Below are positions 15,419 through 24,892 of a stretch of DNA of 39,270 nt, piece after piece (position 1 is the stretch's first letter; each line of letters starts with the position of its first letter). A model generated the notes under the pieces. The model was given only the letters and a program-made list of their open reading frames with translations, searched no databases and was not told the DNA's origin. The translations under genes were made by a program, and so were the position numbers. This stretch comes from an uncultured Rhodopila sp. (GTDB taxonomy: Bacteria; Pseudomonadota; Alphaproteobacteria; Acetobacterales; Acetobacteraceae), in assembly GCF_903944925.1 (NCBI RefSeq), contig NZ_CAJATU010000105.1, positions 1 to 39,270 on the forward strand. The letters run 5' to 3'.

Positions 15419-16288
15419 GTGATCAAGAAACTGCGCAAAGCCGTGCTCCCCGTTGCCGGTCTCGGGACCCGATTCCTGCCTGCCACCAAGGCGACGGCCA
15501 AGGAGATGCTGCCGGTCGTCGACAAGCCGCTGATCCAGTATGCGGTGGAGGAAGCCCGCGCCGCCGGCATCGAGCAATTCTGCATGGTCACCGGCCGCGG
15601 CAAGACCGCGCTGGTGGAGCATTTCGACGTCGCGTTCGAGCTGGAAGCCACCCTGCGGGATCGCGCCAAGTCCGACGCCCTGGCGGCGTTGCACGGCGCC
15701 CAAAGCGAACCGGGATCCATCGTCACGGTGCGCCAGCAGGTGCCGCTCGGGCTCGGCCACGCGATCTGGTGCGCCCGCGCCTTCATCGGCGACGACCCGT
15801 TCGCCATCCTGCTGCCGGACGACCTCGTGCTGGCCGACAAGCCCTGCCTGGCCCAGCTCGCGGACGCCTATTACGAAACCGGCGGTAACGTCGTTGCGGT
15901 CACCGAAGTCCCGCACGAACAGACCAATCGCTACGGTATCCTCAAAGTCGGCTCAGACGACGGGCGGCTGGTCGAAGTCACCGGCCTGGTGGAAAAGCCC
16001 GATCCGAAGGACGCGCCGTCCAACCTGTCGATCATCGGCCGCTACATCCTGCTGCCCAAGGTGATCGAATATCTGGCGCTGATGGAGCGCGGTGCAGGCA
16101 ACGAAGTGCAGTTGACCGACGCCATGGCCCGCCTGATCGGCGAGCAACCCTTCCACGGCCTGCGCTACGAAGGCCGCCGCTTCGACTGCGGCGACAAGGT
16201 CGGCTTTTTGGAAGCGCAGATCGCGTTCGCCCTGAAGCGTCCGGACCTGGCTGACGCTGTGCATGCGTTCCTGAAGAATTACGTCTGA
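15419..16288 (+). CDS. galU: UTP-glucose-1-phosphate uridylyltransferase
   Basis: The 289-residue enzyme makes UDP-glucose from UTP and glucose-1-phosphate for polysaccharide and lipopolysaccharide synthesis. The nucleotide-binding signature AGLGTRFLPATKATAKEMLP, then VVDKPLIQY, is at residues 13-41. Others are the GLGHAIWCARAF loop, LLPDDLVLA, GLVEKPDPKDAPSNLSIIGR and YEGRRFDCGDKVGFLEA. The length fits GalU. The GTG start at 15419 has CGGAG 7 bp upstream. The phosphohexomutase gene follows after 18 bp, so the pair probably forms an operon. The 140 bp before it show no gene. Confidence 0.95.
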   Translation: MIKKLRKAVLPVAGLGTRFLPATKATAKEMLPVVDKPLIQYAVEEARAAGIEQFCMVTGRGKTALVEHFDVAFELEATLRDRAKSDALAALHGAQSEPGSIVTVRQQVPLGLGHAIWCARAFIGDDPFAILLPDDLVLADKPCLAQLADAYYETGGNVVAVTEVPHEQTNRYGILKVGSDDGRLVEVTGLVEKPDPKDAPSNLSIIGRYILLPKVIEYLALMERGAGNEVQLTDAMARLIGEQPFHGLRYEGRRFDCGDKVGFLEAQIAFALKRPDLADAVHAFLKNYV

Positions 16289-16306
16289 GTAAGGGCGAAC
16301 CGACCG

Positions 16307-17716
16307 ATGGCTTTCTCCCACGACTTCGATCCCACCGTCCTGCGTGAATACGATATTCGCGGGATCGTCGGACGTACTTTGCATGCCGCCGACGCCTTCG
16401 CGATCGGACGCGCGTTCGGCACGATCGTCTCTCGCAGCGGCGGCAAGCGCGTGGCCGTCGGCTACGATGGGCGGCTGACCAGCCCGGAGCTGGAGCAGGC
16501 TCTGGTCGATGGGCTGCGCGCCAGCGGCATGGACGTGCTGCGCATCGGCCGCGGTCCGACGCCGATGCTGTATTATACGGCAACGACGCTGGAGACGGAC
16601 GGCGCGGTCATGGTGACCGGCAGCCACAATCCGCCTGACTACAACGGCTTCAAGATGATGATCGGCCGCAAGCCGTTCTTCGGCGACCAAATCCTGCAAA
16701 TCGGCCGCCTCGCCGAAAGCGGCGACGTGGTGCCGGAGGCCGAGGGTTCCGAGCGGACCGTGGCCGTGGCGGACGACTACGTGGCCCGTCTGCTGTCCGA
16801 CTGGGACGGCGGCGACCGGATGCTGAAAGTGGTCTGGGACAACGGCAACGGCGCGGCCGGCGACGCGCTCGAAAAGCTGGTCGCCTCCCTGCCAGGGGAG
16901 CATGTGGTGTTGAACGGGCCGATCGACGGGAATTTCCCGGCACATCATCCCGATCCGACGGTGCCGGCCAATCTGGCGGAGCTGATCGCTCAGGTCCGCG
17001 CGCGCGGGGCCGATATCGGCATCGCGTTCGACGGCGACGCGGACCGCATCGGTTTGGTCGATGACACCGGTGAGATCCTGTTCGGCGACCAGATCCTGGT
17101 GCTGCTGGCGCGGGACGTGCTGAAGACACATCCCGGCGCGACGATCATCGCCGACGTGAAGGCCAGCCAGGTGCTGTTCGATGAGGTCGCCAAGGCCGGC
17201 GGCGTGCCGCTGATGTGGAAGACGGGGCACTCGCTGATCAAGTCGAAGATGGCGGAGACCGGCAGCCCGCTGGCCGGCGAGATGTCGGGGCACATCTTCT
17301 TCGCGGATCGCTGGTACGGGTTCGACGATGCGCTGTATGCGGCGGTGCGGACGCTGGGCATCCTCGCGCGGCTGGGGACCCCCTTATCCGAGGTCCGCAA
17401 AGCGTTGCCGCATGTGATCAACACGCCGGAGGTCCGCTTCGACTGCGACGACCGCCGCAAGTTCGCGGTGATTGCCGAGGTGGCGGACCGCCTGTCGGCC
17501 GAGGGAGCGAAGGTCTCGGCCACCGACGGCGTGCGGGTGCAGACCGCGGACGGATGGTGGCTGCTGCGCGCGTCCAATACGCAGGCGGTCCTGGTAGCGC
17601 GGTGCGAGTCGGCGACGCCGGCCGGATTGGATCGGCTGAAGGCGGCGTTGGCGGCCCAGTTGGTGGCGTCGGGGTTGGAGACGCCGGACTTTTCCGGGGG
17701 TAATGCCGGGCACTGA
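16307..17716 (+). CDS. Phosphomannomutase/phosphoglucomutase
   Basis: The 469-residue enzyme belongs to the alpha-D-phosphohexomutase family and interconverts hexose 1- and 6-phosphates. The phosphoserine is S106 in [16 protein letters not shown], metal ligands are D242, D244 and D246 in FDGDADRIG, and the sugar-binding loop is GEMSGHIFF. The phosphate-binding motif near the C-terminus is [15 protein letters not shown]. It most resembles the AlgC/ManB type, which accepts mannose and glucose phosphates. Downstream of galU it would supply both glucose-1-phosphate for UDP-glucose and mannose-1-phosphate for GDP-mannose. Confidence 0.92.
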   Translation: MAFSHDFDPTVLREYDIRGIVGRTLHAADAFAIGRAFGTIVSRSGGKRVAVGYDGRLTSPELEQALVDGLRASGMDVLRIGRGPTPMLYYTATTLETDGAVMVTGSHNPPDYNGFKMMIGRKPFFGDQILQIGRLAESGDVVPEAEGSERTVAVADDYVARLLSDWDGGDRMLKVVWDNGNGAAGDALEKLVASLPGEHVVLNGPIDGNFPAHHPDPTVPANLAELIAQVRARGADIGIAFDGDADRIGLVDDTGEILFGDQILVLLARDVLKTHPGATIIADVKASQVLFDEVAKAGGVPLMWKTGHSLIKSKMAETGSPLAGEMSGHIFFADRWYGFDDALYAAVRTLGILARLGTPLSEVRKALPHVINTPEVRFDCDDRRKFAVIAEVADRLSAEGAKVSATDGVRVQTADGWWLLRASNTQAVLVARCESATPAGLDRLKAALAAQLVASGLETPDFSGGNAGH

Positions 17717-17863
17717 CTCGCCGCCCGCCGCTATTCGATTCCGTTACCGCCCAATCAGGTGCAGCCAGGCCGATCGCCGCGCTCACAGATCCCTGTTGGC
17801 GCGGGGCCGAACCCGAGATCCCCTCACCGCGATATGAACTCAACCTTAACCGGCTGCCGCGTT

Positions 17864-17884
17864 CCTGACATGCGTCATGACAGG
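17864..17884. promoter_or_regulatory. Near-palindrome just upstream of the efflux operon
   Basis: CCTGACATG (17864-17872) and CATGACAGG (17876-17884) are inverted copies with one mismatched pair around CGT. The element ends 8 bp before the first start codon of the efflux operon and overlaps its AGGGG ribosome binding site. Efflux operons are often repressed through such sites by MarR or TetR proteins, but no regulator gene adjoins it. Function is inferred. Confidence 0.35.
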
Positions 17885-17892
17885 GGTCGGAT

Positions 17893-19101
17893 TTGGCGAG
17901 TGAGACAGTCGGCGATGCCGGTTCCCGTCATCGGCAGGATGACGACGCACGTGATCGGCATGCGCCACCCCGTGCCGATGCTCCGGACGGCCGATCGGCC
18001 AGGGCGGCGGAGCGGCCGCGGGAACGCGATAATGAGCCGGATCGCGGGCGGGGCGACGGCGACAAGCCGCATCGCCGCTGGCCGTTGTATATTCTCGCGG
18101 CCGTCGTATTGCTGGCGATCATCGCAGGCACCGTTTACTGGCTACTGACGCGCGGCCTGGAAAGCACCGACGACGCCTACACCGACGGCAATGCCATCGC
18201 CTTTGCCGCCAAGGTGTCAGGCTACGTCACGGAACTCCATATCGACGACAACACGTTCGTGCATGCCGGCGACCTGCTGCTGAAGATCGATCCGCGCGAT
18301 TACATCACCGCGCGCGATCAGGCCCGCGCCAGCCTGTCGCTGGCCCGCGCGCAACTTTCCAGCTCGCAGGTCGATCTCGACATCGCCCGCGTCCGCGTGC
18401 CGGCAACGTTGCAACAGGCCAAGGCGCAGCTTGAGCAGGCCAAGGCGAACCAGGCGCAGGCCGAGCGCGACTATCGCCGCCAGCGCGCCGTCGATCCGCG
18501 CGCGACGACGCAGACCAGCGTCGATCAGGCCACGGCTCAGATGCAGACCACCAACGCGGCGGTGGCCAACGCCGATGCGCAGGTGCAGATCGCGTCATTG
18601 GTGCAGCAGAACATCCAGGCTGCCGAGGATACCGTCCGCCAGCGCGAGGCCCAGGTGGCGCAGGCCGAGGCCAACCTCGCCCAGGCCGAGGTGAACCTGT
18701 CCTACACCACGCTCACCGCGCCGGCCGACGGCACGATCACGCGCCGCAACGTCGATCTCGGCACCTTCGTGCAGGCGGGACAGCAGGTGTTCTACATCGT
18801 CCGGCCGGAGGTCTGGGTTACCGCGAACTTCAAGGAAACCCAGCTTGCCGACATGAAGCCGGGGGATTCGGTTTCCATGAGCGTCGATGCCTACCCGAAC
18901 CTGGCATTGCACGGCCACGTGGACAGCATCCAGGAGGGCAGCGGCGCCCGCTTCTCGGCGTTCCCGGCGGAGAATGCCACCGGCAACTTCGTCAAGATCG
19001 TCCGCCGCGTGCCGGTCAAGATCATCATCGACAGCGGCCTGGACAACCGGCACGGCTTGCCGCTGGGGATATCGGTGGTGCCCACGGTGACCGTCCGATG
19101 A
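17893..19101 (+). CDS. HlyD/EmrA-type periplasmic adaptor of an efflux pump
   Basis: The 402-residue membrane fusion protein links an inner-membrane pump to an outer-membrane channel. A charged cytosolic tail (1-62, rich in Arg and Asp) is longer than usual for EmrA. The transmembrane helix spans about 64-85 (WPLYILAAVVLLAIIAGTVY). A lipoyl/barrel-sandwich half follows (TDDAYTDGNAIAFAAKVSGY), then a long alpha-helical hairpin rich in Gln and Ala, and the second lipoyl half (TTLTAPADGTITRRNVDLGT). The start is a TTG with AGGGG upstream. Its stop overlaps the next start (ATGA), so it is coupled to the pump gene. Confidence 0.9.
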   Translation: MASETVGDAGSRHRQDDDARDRHAPPRADAPDGRSARAAERPRERDNEPDRGRGDGDKPHRRWPLYILAAVVLLAIIAGTVYWLLTRGLESTDDAYTDGNAIAFAAKVSGYVTELHIDDNTFVHAGDLLLKIDPRDYITARDQARASLSLARAQLSSSQVDLDIARVRVPATLQQAKAQLEQAKANQAQAERDYRRQRAVDPRATTQTSVDQATAQMQTTNAAVANADAQVQIASLVQQNIQAAEDTVRQREAQVAQAEANLAQAEVNLSYTTLTAPADGTITRRNVDLGTFVQAGQQVFYIVRPEVWVTANFKETQLADMKPGDSVSMSVDAYPNLALHGHVDSIQEGSGARFSAFPAENATGNFVKIVRRVPVKIIIDSGLDNRHGLPLGISVVPTVTVR

Positions 19102-20669
19102 GGGACGCTCAAAAGCAATGGAAGCCGCGAGCCAACCCGTGGGTTGTGGCGGTCATCGTCACGCTCGGCGCGTTCATGGAGGTGCTCGACACCACCATCG
19201 TGAACGTTTCTTTGCCGCACATCGCCGGCAGCCTGTCGATCAGCAGCGACGAGGCGACCTGGGCGCTGACCACCTATCTCGTCGCCAACGGCATCGTCCT
19301 GACTATCTCCGGCGCGCTCAGCCGCCGGCTCGGGCGGAAATGCTACTTCCTGATCTGCATCGGGATGTTTACCCTGATGTCGCTCGCCTGCGGCCTGACG
19401 GAGCAGTTCTGGCAGATCCTGGTGTTCCGCGCGCTGCAAGGGTTTTTCGGCGGCGGGCTACAGCCGACACAGCAGGCGATCATCCTGGATCATTTCCCCC
19501 CCGAAAAGCGCCAGCAGGCGTTTTCGCTGACCGCGGTCGCGATTATCATCGCGCCTGTCGTGGGGCCGGTCCTGGGCGGTTGGCTGACCGATACATATTC
19601 GTGGCACTGGATCTTCCTGATCAACATCCCGATCGGCATCATGACGTTCTTTGGCGTTCTACAATATGTCGAAGACTCGCCCACGATCGAGCGTGAGAAG
19701 CGCACCGCGCCGCGCTTCGATTACCTCGGGGTGTTCTTTATAGCGCTGGCGCTGGGCTGCCTGGAGGTCGGGGTCGATCGCGGTGAGGACTATGACTGGC
19801 TGGGATCGAGCTTCATCCGGCTGATGTTTATTCTATCGGCGTGCGGATTTGTCTTCGGGATCACCTATTTGCTGAGTGTGCGCAACCCGATCGTCAATCT
19901 GCGGGCGTTCAAGGATCGCAACCTGGCGCTGGGATCGTTGCAGATCGCCATCATGGGCTTCGTGCTGTATGCCAGCGCCGTGCTGATTCCGCAGTTCGCG
20001 CAGCAGCAGCTTGGTTACAACGCCACCTGGGCTGGCCTGGTGCTGGCGCCGGGCGCGGTGGTGCTGGTCATGCTCATTCCGGTTGCCGGGCGGCTGATGA
20101 ACCTTGTTCCAACGAAATATGTTGTCGCGGGCGGCGGCCTCGCCCTCGGGTTGGCCCTGATCTATTCCATGAACCTCGTGCCGGAGCTGGATTTTTACCA
20201 TCTCGTGCTGTTCCGTGCCGCGCAGACGGCGGCTTTGGCGCTGCTGTTCGTGCCGATAAGCACGATCGCCTATGCGACCGTGCCGGCGGAACTGAACGGC
20301 GATGCAACGGCGCTGTTCAGCATGGCGCGCAATGTGTTCGGCGGCATCGGCATTTCCGTCTCCACCGCGCTGGTGACCGAGCACTTGCAGATTCGCCAGG
20401 CGCATCTGGTCGATCACCTGGGGCCGACGAACCAGCCGTATAACGACCTGCTGCAACAGACGCAGCAGGGTTTGATCGATATGGGGCATTCCGCGGCGCA
20501 GGCGATGCAGATGGCGCCGGGGCAGGTGTTCCAGATGTTGCAGACCCAGACGGCGGTTTTGGCGTATAATGACGTGTTCCTGCTGACCGCTTTGATGTCG
20601 TTCGTGATGATCCCGACGGCGCTGTGCATGTCCGGAATCAAGACGAAGTCCAGCGGCGGGGGGCATTGA
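19098..20669 (+). CDS. EmrB/QacA-type drug:proton antiporter (MFS, DHA2, 14 TM)
   Basis: The 523-residue inner-membrane transporter has the DHA2 signatures. The first helix holds FMEVLDTTIVNVSLPHIAG. Loop 2-3 is SGALSRRLGRKCYFL, a variant of the MFS motif A. Motif C on helix 5 is APVVGPVLGGWLTD, followed by WHWIFLINIPIG. About fourteen hydrophobic segments can be counted. It would export hydrophobic drugs or organic acids in exchange for protons, working with the adaptor upstream and the outer-membrane factor downstream. Both borders overlap neighbouring genes, so this is one operon. The substrate is unknown. Confidence 0.92.
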   Translation: MRDAQKQWKPRANPWVVAVIVTLGAFMEVLDTTIVNVSLPHIAGSLSISSDEATWALTTYLVANGIVLTISGALSRRLGRKCYFLICIGMFTLMSLACGLTEQFWQILVFRALQGFFGGGLQPTQQAIILDHFPPEKRQQAFSLTAVAIIIAPVVGPVLGGWLTDTYSWHWIFLINIPIGIMTFFGVLQYVEDSPTIEREKRTAPRFDYLGVFFIALALGCLEVGVDRGEDYDWLGSSFIRLMFILSACGFVFGITYLLSVRNPIVNLRAFKDRNLALGSLQIAIMGFVLYASAVLIPQFAQQQLGYNATWAGLVLAPGAVVLVMLIPVAGRLMNLVPTKYVVAGGGLALGLALIYSMNLVPELDFYHLVLFRAAQTAALALLFVPISTIAYATVPAELNGDATALFSMARNVFGGIGISVSTALVTEHLQIRQAHLVDHLGPTNQPYNDLLQQTQQGLIDMGHSAAQAMQMAPGQVFQMLQTQTAVLAYNDVFLLTALMSFVMIPTALCMSGIKTKSSGGGH

Positions 20670-22402
20670 TGGTCACGCGCCCCGCGTCCTCGCCCCCCGT
20701 GTCATGGCCAGGCCTGGCCCGGCCAACCACGACTTGCGGTGCCGGCGCGGACAAAGGCGTGGATGGCCGGGCCAGGCCAGGCCGTGACACGGGGGGGCGG
20801 GCCATCTTCCTCGCCCTGGCCGCCACCCTTTCCGCCTGCACCGTCGGCCCGGATTTCACGCCACCGAAGCCGCCGGAGGTGGCCGCCTGGAAGGACCCCT
20901 CGGCGCATCGCACACACGCACCGGTCAGCCCGGAGACCAACCCCGACCCGAAATGGTGGGATGGCTTCAACGACCCCGTCCTGACCGCGGTGATCGAGAA
21001 AGCCATCGCCGGCAACCTCGACCTGCAGCAGGCCGTGCTGCGCGTCGTCGAATCCCGCCAGGGCGAGGTCACCGCCCGCGCCGCCGGACTGCCGAGCGTC
21101 AACGGCACCGGCAGCTACATGCGTGAGCAACTCGGCTTGCGCGGCATCCTGCTGTCCTCCGGCGTCGAAGGCCAGGTGAACGCCCTGGGGCAGCCTGCAT
21201 CGCCGCTGAACATCTTCAGCCCCGGCCTCGGCAATCGGGTCAGCAATGGTCTCGACGGCACGCTGAACCGGCTGTCTCAGCCGGTCAACCTGTTCCAGTA
21301 CGGCCTCAGCTCGTCCTGGGAACTCGACCTGTTCGGCCGCGTCCGGCGGTCCGAGGAGCAGGCGAAGGCCAACACCGCGGCCTCGATCGAAGCCACCAAC
21401 GACGCGCTGGTGATGCTGGAAGGGCAGGTGGCGCAGGCCTACCTCCAGCTTCGTGGCGCCCAGGCGCTGACCGCCAGCCAGCAGGAGAATATCCGCACCG
21501 CGCAGGCTGCCTACGACCTGACGCTGAAGCGCCAGCGCCAGGGCCTGACCACCGAGCTGGACGTCGATCAGTCCCGCACCCAGCTCTCCAACTTTCAGTC
21601 GCAATTGCCGGGATACGAGAAGCAGGCCGGGCAGGCGATGAACCGCCTGAGTGTGCTGACCGGCCAGCCGCCCGGCACGCTGGATGCGATACTCGGTCCG
21701 TCCGCGCCGCTGCCGAACGTGCCCGCCGTCGTCGGCATCGGCGTGCCCTCGTCGCTGGCCCGGCGGCGGCCCGATATCCGCCAGGCTGAGGCGCGGCTGC
21801 ACGCGGCCACCGCGAATGTCGGGGTGGCCACCGCCAGCTTCTATCCGGACGTCTCGCTGACCGGCAGTTTCGGATTGCGGGCGCTGGACGGCTACTACCT
21901 GACCAACTGGGCGAGCGCGTTCTACTCCTTCGGTCCCAGCGTTTCATTGCCGATATTCCAGGGCGGCCGGCTGACCGCCGGATTGCGGCTGGCGCGGGCG
22001 CAGGAAGCCGAGGCGGCGCTGGCCTATCGCGGCACAGTGCTGAACGCCTTGCAGGAGGTCGAGGACGCCCTGATAGCCTACCGCACCGACAAGGTGACCC
22101 GCGATCATCTGGCGGACGCGGTCCGCACCGGCCAACTGACCCTGTACTTGGCGCGAGACAGCTACAGCCACGGGCTATCGGGCTTCATCCAGGTGCTGGA
22201 CGCCCAGCGGACCCTGACGGCGTCGCGCCAGCAACTGGTGCAGGCCGACGTGGCGCTGACCAACGACGTGGTGGGTCTCTACAACGCGCTCGGCGGCGGC
22301 TGGCAGGAGGACGCGGCGGATATCGATGCGCCGGTAATAGCTACCGCCGCTCCGGTCGTGCCGGCGGCGCTGGACAGCGTGGCGGCGACGCCGCCCGAGT
22401 AG
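20669..22402 (+). CDS. NodT-family outer-membrane efflux lipoprotein
   Basis: This 577-residue product is a RND/MFS outer-membrane factor that forms the TolC-like exit channel. The lipobox LSAC at the end of IFLALAATLSAC predicts an N-acylated cysteine. TVGPDFTPPKPPEVAAW and KWWDGFNDPVLTAVIEKAI follow, as is standard for the family. The repeated OEP coiled-coil halves have the signatures RSEEQAKANTAAS and SLARRRPDIRQAEARLHAATANVGVA. The first ATG overlaps the pump stop (TGATG), but the 55 residues before the signal peptide are encoded largely by a palindromic repeat. A GTG at 20759 would give a normal signal peptide. The C-terminal 30 residues are Ala/Pro-rich. Confidence 0.9.
   Translation: MVTRPASSPPVSWPGLARPTTTCGAGADKGVDGRARPGRDTGGRAIFLALAATLSACTVGPDFTPPKPPEVAAWKDPSAHRTHAPVSPETNPDPKWWDGFNDPVLTAVIEKAIAGNLDLQQAVLRVVESRQGEVTARAAGLPSVNGTGSYMREQLGLRGILLSSGVEGQVNALGQPASPLNIFSPGLGNRVSNGLDGTLNRLSQPVNLFQYGLSSSWELDLFGRVRRSEEQAKANTAASIEATNDALVMLEGQVAQAYLQLRGAQALTASQQENIRTAQAAYDLTLKRQRQGLTTELDVDQSRTQLSNFQSQLPGYEKQAGQAMNRLSVLTGQPPGTLDAILGPSAPLPNVPAVVGIGVPSSLARRRPDIRQAEARLHAATANVGVATASFYPDVSLTGSFGLRALDGYYLTNWASAFYSFGPSVSLPIFQGGRLTAGLRLARAQEAEAALAYRGTVLNALQEVEDALIAYRTDKVTRDHLADAVRTGQLTLYLARDSYSHGLSGFIQVLDAQRTLTASRQQLVQADVALTNDVVGLYNALGGGWQEDAADIDAPVIATAAPVVPAALDSVAATPPE
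20693..20796. repeat. Large imperfect palindromic repeat inside the NodT reading frame
   Basis: The arms at 20693-20731 and 20758-20796 are inverted copies that match at 36 of 39 positions around a 26-nt centre. The left arm encodes PPVSWPGLARPTT and the right arm GVDGRARPGRDTGG. The peptide WPGLARP recalls a class of repeated palindromes scattered in alphaproteobacterial genomes that often run into the ends of genes. No second copy was found in this window. Confidence 0.75.
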
Positions 22403-22484
22403 CGATCCCATCGCCGCGAGCGGCGGACGATGCGGGACCTTATCCGAAGATCAGCACCGGCCGGAGCGGCACGAGCGGCAACCC

Positions 22485-22661
22485 ATGGAGGCCGGCGACC
22501 TGGTGGACGCGGCGCTGGCCGGGTTGGGCAAGGGCGAGACGATCACCAATCCGCCGCTGGCGGATGAGGCGCTTTGGACCGCCTATGCCGATGCGAGGCT
22601 GGCGCCGCATCCGTCGGAAAGCCAGGTCGCTGCCCGCTATCGGCAGACGGTCACCGCATAA
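22485..22661 (+). pseudogene. C-terminal fragment of a short-chain dehydrogenase gene
   Basis: A 58-codon frame reads MEAGDLVDAALAGLGKGETI, then TNPPLADEALWTAYADARLA, PHPSESQVAARYRQTVTA and a stop. This matches from memory the last part of SDR-family oxidoreductases (the segment after the substrate loop). No Rossmann fold or YxxxK catalytic motif is present upstream; the NodT gene ends at 22402 and the 80 bp between show no similarity. It is best read as a remnant left by a deletion. Confidence 0.55.
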
Positions 22662-22705
22662 CGCTTCCGACCGTCCGCCGACCGTCGAGGCCGGCGGCGG
22701 TCCGG

Positions 22706-23020
22706 CTAACCGAAGTGAACCGCCAGCCAGACTGTCGGTTCGTTTCTGGCCGTTCCGGTTACCCGGTGCCGGCAGTGCGCCGGGATCAGCATATGGTCGC
22801 CGGGACGCAGGTCGCGTTCGCCATCTCCATCGATCCAGAGGCTTGCCGAACCGCGCAGCAGCAGAACCCATTCGTCGTGGTCCTGATCGTAAGGCGCATC
22901 GACCGGGGTCGTCTGGCCGTTGGAAACGATGCGTTCGATGCGGACGCCGGGATGCGCCAGCAGTTCGACAAACTCCTCATCCTCGATGTCGTGCGGCAGG
23001 TTGTCGAAGAGGTTGGGCAA
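22706..23020 (-). CDS. Small single-domain cupin protein
   Basis: The 104-residue protein is a lone cupin barrel. Motif 1 is seen as DHDEWVLLLRGSASLWIDGDGE, and motif 2 as LRPGDHMLIPAHCRHRVT. The retained His and Glu suit a metal site. The family opening NLFDNLP follows a TTG at 23020, which has AGGAA upstream. The longer frame back to 23488 lacks any family likeness and is antisense to the radical SAM gene. The role is unknown; such cupins often bind or isomerise small molecules. Confidence 0.78.
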   Translation of the reverse strand: MPNLFDNLPHDIEDEEFVELLAHPGVRIERIVSNGQTTPVDAPYDQDHDEWVLLLRGSASLWIDGDGERDLRPGDHMLIPAHCRHRVTGTARNEPTVWLAVHFG

Positions 23021-23050
23021 CGGGTTTTTCCTTCCGGGTAAAACGCTGCG

Positions 23051-24871
23051 ATGATCCGAATTGCCAGCGGGATCGCACCTGTGGTTGACTTGGCACCGCG
23101 AGCGAGAAGGCAACGACCGATTTCCTCCACTCATCCCAACAGGCGGTTCCGCCTCGTCCTGATCAAGCCGTCGCATTACGACGACGATGGCTATGTTATC
23201 CAATGGTTCCGTTCCTCGATGCCCTCCAACAGCCTGGCCGCGCTTTACGGGCTGGCAATGGACTGCGCCTCCCGGCAGGTGCTCGGAACGGATACCGAGA
23301 TCATCGTGGACGCCTATGATGAGACGAACACGCGGATTTGGCCGGACCGTATCGCCCGCGACATTACCGCCGCGGGTGCCGGCCTGGTCGGGTTTGTCGG
23401 CGTCCAGTCCAACCAGTTCCCCCGCGCAATGGATCTGGCGCGCCGCTTCCGCGCGCTCGGCATCGGCGTTGCCATCGGCGGATTCCATGTTTCGGGCACG
23501 CTGGCCATGCTGCCCGGCATCACGCCGGAACTGCAGGAGGCGAAGGATCTCGGCATCGTTCTCTATGCGGGCGAGGCGGAGGACGGGCTGGAGGACCTGT
23601 TACGCGATGCCGCCGGCGGCACGTTGCGACCGGTTTACAATCACATGGCGTCGTTGCCGAACCTGTCCGGTGTGCCGATTCCGTGGTTGCCGGCCGATCG
23701 GCTGGTGCGCACGGCGGGGCGGATGACGACGTTCGATGCGGGACGCGGCTGCCCGTTCCAGTGCAGTTTCTGCACGATCATCAACGTGCAGGGCCGCGTC
23801 TCCCGCCGCCGCACGGCCGGGGACGTCGAGACGATCGTGCGGCAGAACGCCGCCCGCGGCGTTCACAGCTTTTTTATCACTGACGATAATTTCGCTCGCA
23901 ACAAGGATTGGGAGCCGATCTTCGATCGCCTGATCGCTTTGCGGGAACGCGACGGACTGACCATAAAGCTGACCATCCAGGTCGATACGCTGTGCCACCG
24001 GATTCCCCGCTTCATCGAGAAAGCCGGGCGCGCCGGGGTGGTGCGGGTGTTTATCGGCCTGGAATCGATCAATCCGGACAGCCTGCTCGCGGCGAAGAAG
24101 AAGCAGAACCGGATTGCCGAGTATCGCGACATGCTGCTGGCCTGGAAGGGCATCCGGGCGGTGATCTGGGCGGGCTACATCATCGGCTTTCCGGCCGACA
24201 CGCCGGAGACCGTTGCGCGGGATATTCGTATCATTCAAAACGAATTGCCCATCGATTTCCTGGAGTTCTTCGTGTTGACCCCGCTGCCCGGGTCGGAGGA
24301 CCATCAGAAGCTGGCGGCGGCCGGTGTCGCGATGGATGCCGATCTCAACCGTTACGACACCTTTCACGTGGTGACCGATCATCCGTTGATGACTCGCGCG
24401 GCGTGGGAGCGGACATACTGGGATGCCTGGCGCGCCTACTACACGTTCGGCCATATGAGAACTGTGCTGTATCGCGCAGCGGCGACACGGATCTCGCTTG
24501 GCAAAATGGTGAACATGCTGCTCAGCTTCTGGAGCCTGAGCCTGGTCGAACATACACATCCGCTGGAGGGCGGGTATCTCCGCCGCCGGGTTCGCACCGA
24601 GCGCCGCCCGGAACTGCCAATCGTTCCGGCGTGGCGTTTTTGGCCGGTTGCCGCGGCGGGCCTGCTGGTGAAGCATGTCCGCATGGGGACGATGGCGGCA
24701 CGGTTGTTACTTGTCAGGCACAGATTGAAGCGTGACCCGGCGGCCGGCGCCTACCGAGATCTCGCGCTGACGCCAACCGGCAACGACGGTGCGTTGGCGA
24801 TGTTCACGAGCACCGAGGCAGCCCGCCGGGCGGCGCGGGCGAAATTGCGTCCGCTGGCTGCGGCGCGTTGA
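23051..24871 (+). CDS. B12-binding domain radical SAM protein
   Basis: The 606-residue protein combines an N-terminal cobalamin-binding-like domain (about residues 35-190: RLVLIKPSHYDDDGYVIQWF, GLVGFVGVQSNQFPRAMDLA, GVAIGGFHVSGTLAML) with a radical SAM core. The cluster cysteines are C234, C238 and C241 in GRGCPFQCSFCTIINVQGR. SAM/barrel strands follow with SFFITDDNFARNK, FIGLESINPDSL and GYIIGFPADTPETV. The last 150 residues are basic with a hydrophobic stretch, suggesting membrane contact. Relatives methylate or rearrange lipids, hopanoids or secondary metabolites, but the substrate here is unknown. It is divergent from the cupin gene. Confidence 0.85.
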   Translation: MIRIASGIAPVVDLAPRARRQRPISSTHPNRRFRLVLIKPSHYDDDGYVIQWFRSSMPSNSLAALYGLAMDCASRQVLGTDTEIIVDAYDETNTRIWPDRIARDITAAGAGLVGFVGVQSNQFPRAMDLARRFRALGIGVAIGGFHVSGTLAMLPGITPELQEAKDLGIVLYAGEAEDGLEDLLRDAAGGTLRPVYNHMASLPNLSGVPIPWLPADRLVRTAGRMTTFDAGRGCPFQCSFCTIINVQGRVSRRRTAGDVETIVRQNAARGVHSFFITDDNFARNKDWEPIFDRLIALRERDGLTIKLTIQVDTLCHRIPRFIEKAGRAGVVRVFIGLESINPDSLLAAKKKQNRIAEYRDMLLAWKGIRAVIWAGYIIGFPADTPETVARDIRIIQNELPIDFLEFFVLTPLPGSEDHQKLAAAGVAMDADLNRYDTFHVVTDHPLMTRAAWERTYWDAWRAYYTFGHMRTVLYRAAATRISLGKMVNMLLSFWSLSLVEHTHPLEGGYLRRRVRTERRPELPIVPAWRFWPVAAAGLLVKHVRMGTMAARLLLVRHRLKRDPAAGAYRDLALTPTGNDGALAMFTSTEAARRAARAKLRPLAAAR

Positions 24872-24892
24872 TTGCTACTGCGGCACGCCGCT

